A stretch of 6,804 nt of DNA from Desulfobulbaceae bacterium (GTDB lineage: Bacteria > Desulfobacterota > Desulfobulbia > Desulfobulbales > DAOVSZ01). Below, one piece after another: positions 5,137 through 6,804 of this stretch (position 1 is the stretch's first letter; each line of letters begins with the position of its first letter). The stretch covers positions 1-6,804 of the forward strand of contig DAOVSZ010000150.1 of the NCBI GenBank assembly GCA_030627725.1. Reading direction: 5' to 3'. A program made the translations under genes and the position numbers. Under the pieces are notes generated by a model that worked only from the letters and a program-made list of their open reading frames with translations, did not search any database and was not told the origin of the DNA.

Positions 5137-6804
5137 TACACACTCCGCAACTCCTGCACCGTGTTGTGTCGCACGCTGACGTCGTCTTTCCCTTCAATCC
5201 TTTCCGATATTCGGCCCAGAGATAATTTCTGTCGATTCCATGGTCCAGTATCTCCCAGGGGAAGAGTTCAGATTGGTTTCGTGCACGCCGGGCATAGAAT
5301 TCAGGGCGCAGATCATGCGTTTTACAGACCTGTCTCCAGTTTCGGCGAATGCCCTTTGCCGCAAGAAGGGCGCCGACCCTTCTGTCCCCCCGAGCGAGCA
5401 TGGCCTGAAACATTGCCCGGACCGGGGAGTCTGCGGCAATTCTCACGTTCGGCTGCCGGGCGAGTTGTTTTCTGACAAACGCCAACTTCTTTTTCAACTC
5501 GCCTGCCTCGGCAAAAGGATGAAACTGAAATGGAGTCCAGGCCTTTGGCACAAACGAGTTGATACTGAGGATCATATTGCTCAGCCTGCCCCGGGCACGG
5601 CCAACATTCAGGATGGAAGTCCTGATCTTCATGACGAGAGCGATCATCTCTTCGATATCCTCCATGGTTTCGGTGGGAAGACCGATCATGAAGTAGAGTT
5701 TAAGGGTCTGTATGCCGACCCGGACCAGCGATTCAGCCGCATGGAGAATATCATCTTCGCTGATATTCTTGTTGATAACGGTCCGCAGCCGTTCCGACCC
5801 TCCGTCAGGGGCGATAGCCACGCTCTTCAGATCGCTTTTCTCAAGCAGCAGCAGGAGGTCCTCACTGATTGCATCCGCCCGCAGGGAGGAAAAAGAAAGA
5901 GAACATGGTCCGGCGAGTATATATGCGGCCAGCTTCTCCAGGTCCTCTGTTCGCGCCATCTCCATCCCGAGGAACCCGATTCGCTTCACGTTGTCGGGCC
6001 GTTTCTCCAACGCGGCAAGAATCGTCTCAACAGGCCACAACCGCGGTGGCCGGTAGACAAACCCGGCAGCACAGAATCTGCACCCCCGGCTGCAGCCGCG
6101 GCCGAGTTCCGTAAGAAAAATATCAGAAAATTCCGCAGCCGGCGACATAATCTTTGAATGACCGGCGACAGAATCCGCCTCGGCATAAATTCTGCTGATC
6201 CTAGGGGGAAGATCATCAGGAGCATCAACCGAGGCGATAGTCCCATCCGCATTATACCGGGTCTCATAAAACTGCGGCACGTAGCACCCCGGGATCTCTG
6301 CCGCGATTCTTCTTAAGAGCTTTGCTCGGGTTTCCTTATGAGCAGCCGCACCTTTAAGGGAGTCCACTATTTCAGGAAGGACCGGTTCCGCCTCGCCGAC
6401 AACAAACATGTCAATAAACGGCGCGAGCGGCTCTGGATTGATAAAGGTCGCAACCCCGCCACAGATGACAAGCGGCGCTCCCGGATTGCAAAAGGGGTCC
6501 GCATCAAAGCGCGCCTTTGCAAACGGTTCAACCCCTCCCAACTGAAGAAGCTGAACAAGGCCGGGAAAATCCTCTTCAAAGCTGACGGAAATAAAGACAA
6601 CCGGAAAATCCTGAAGCCGTCTGCCGGATTCCACCGAAAGGGGGTGGGCGGCATCTTCCGGAAAAAAAATCCGTTCGCAGACAACTTCAGGATCCCGGTT
6701 TAACAGATCATATACCAGCTGAAAGCCCAGGTTGGACATACCAAGCTGATATACATTTGGAAAAAGGAGGGCAACCGGCAGCTTGTCTTTCCATTTCTTT
6801 TTCC
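5126..6804 (-). CDS. TIGR03960-like B12-binding-type radical SAM protein, 5' end beyond the window
   Basis: The frame is open from the right edge to TAA at 5126. The first Met in the window (6739) is not the start: the 21 codons before it encode family sequence (LPVALLFPNVYQLG) that runs into MSNLGFQ. At least 558 residues are visible. Numbering from that Met, residues 1-130 form a B12-binding-like Rossmann domain; I see no DxHxxG, so cobalamin binding is doubtful. The radical SAM core has the cluster motif C216-x3-C220-x2-C223 (RGCSRGCRFCAAG), a later substrate-side segment with IAPDGGSERLR, and KLYFMIGLPTET. The C terminus carries C523-x4-C528-x2-C531-x2-C534, possibly a second Fe-S site. 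It would cleave S-adenosylmethionine to start a radical reaction on an unknown substrate. Relatives are often followed by or fused to a DUF2344 (TIGR03936) partner; here the frame ends right after the cysteine cluster and overlaps the kinase gene. Confidence 0.88.
   Translation of the reverse strand, partial: KKKWKDKLPVALLFPNVYQLGMSNLGFQLVYDLLNRDPEVVCERIFFPEDAAHPLSVESGRRLQDFPVVFISVSFEEDFPGLVQLLQLGGVEPFAKARFDADPFCNPGAPLVICGGVATFINPEPLAPFIDMFVVGEAEPVLPEIVDSLKGAAAHKETRAKLLRRIAAEIPGCYVPQFYETRYNADGTIASVDAPDDLPPRISRIYAEADSVAGHSKIMSPAAEFSDIFLTELGRGCSRGCRFCAAGFVYRPPRLWPVETILAALEKRPDNVKRIGFLGMEMARTEDLEKLAAYILAGPCSLSFSSLRADAISEDLLLLLEKSDLKSVAIAPDGGSERLRTVINKNISEDDILHAAESLVRVGIQTLKLYFMIGLPTETMEDIEEMIALVMKIRTSILNVGRARGRLSNMILSINSFVPKAWTPFQFHPFAEAGELKKKLAFVRKQLARQPNVRIAADSPVRAMFQAMLARGDRRVGALLAAKGIRRNWRQVCKTHDLRPEFYARRARNQSELFPWEILDHGIDRNYLWAEYRKGLKGKTTSACDTTRCRSCGVCNGL
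5143..5146 (-). promoter_or_regulatory. Ribosome binding site of the histidine kinase, inside the radical SAM gene
   Basis: Minus-strand GGAG sits 6 bases before the kinase ATG. It is formed by the codons for the C-terminal CGVC cysteine motif of the upstream protein, so the same bases serve both genes. A second AGGAG at 5155-5151 is 14 bases away, too far to be the main site. Confidence 0.6.

Noticed and set aside
5240..6157. 305-codon plus-strand open frame
   Set aside because: It is antisense to the radical SAM gene, whose CxxxCxxC motif and family features are in the opposite frame. It shows no family resemblance and is an effect of GC-rich codon usage.
1..6804. CRISPR array, tRNA, rRNA, insertion sequence or prophage genes
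   Set aside because: No regularly spaced repeats with unique spacers, no cloverleaf or rRNA-like sequence, no transposase or integrase, and no terminal inverted repeats were seen. The region looks like a stable chromosomal core.

Overview
The window looks like chromosomal DNA of a sulfur-metabolising bacterium, most likely a Desulfobacterota member of the Desulfobulbales kind. The basis is a clear dissimilatory adenylylsulfate (APS) reductase pair, aprB-aprA, of the sulfate-reducer type. Its neighbours are gene types common in that phylum: a CxxCxxCC-type cysteine protein, a two-transmembrane sensor kinase and a radical SAM protein. The lineage is inferred from protein resemblance only. The window cannot say whether APS reductase runs reductively (sulfate reduction) or oxidatively (sulfur oxidation or disproportionation).

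Layout, left to right. Bases 1-1655 (minus) hold aprA, cut off by the left edge so that roughly the last 110 codons are missing. Bases 1726-2142 (minus) hold complete aprB, transcribed just ahead of aprA. Bases 2143-2754 are a 612-base AT-rich divergent intergenic region. Bases 2755-3699 (plus) hold a YkgJ-type (CxxCxxCC) cysteine-rich protein with a charged C-terminal tail. Three bases separate it from the convergent sensor histidine kinase gene (3703-5136, minus). That gene overlaps by 11 bases the end of a TIGR03960-like radical SAM gene (5126 to the right edge, minus), which is open at its 5' side, so its true start lies outside the window.

The genes form three transcription units: aprBA leftward, the YkgJ-type gene rightward, and radical SAM-kinase leftward. 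AprAB is the cytoplasmic iron-sulfur flavoenzyme interconverting APS and sulfite plus AMP. Its physiological partner, often QmoABC, would be encoded past the left edge if present. No sat gene lies directly upstream of aprB. The kinase has no response regulator in the window.

The most interesting part is the intergenic region. It carries a very good sigma70-type promoter facing aprBA (TTGACA-17-TATAAA), implying a leader of about 375 nt. It also carries two copies of one 20-bp palindrome, AAATGA-N8-TCATTT: one just downstream of the predicted start and one 183 bp further into the leader. The leader also holds tandem and direct repeats and a possible tiny cysteine-containing reading frame. Together these suggest dedicated, undescribed regulation of APS reductase. 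The regulator itself is not in the window.
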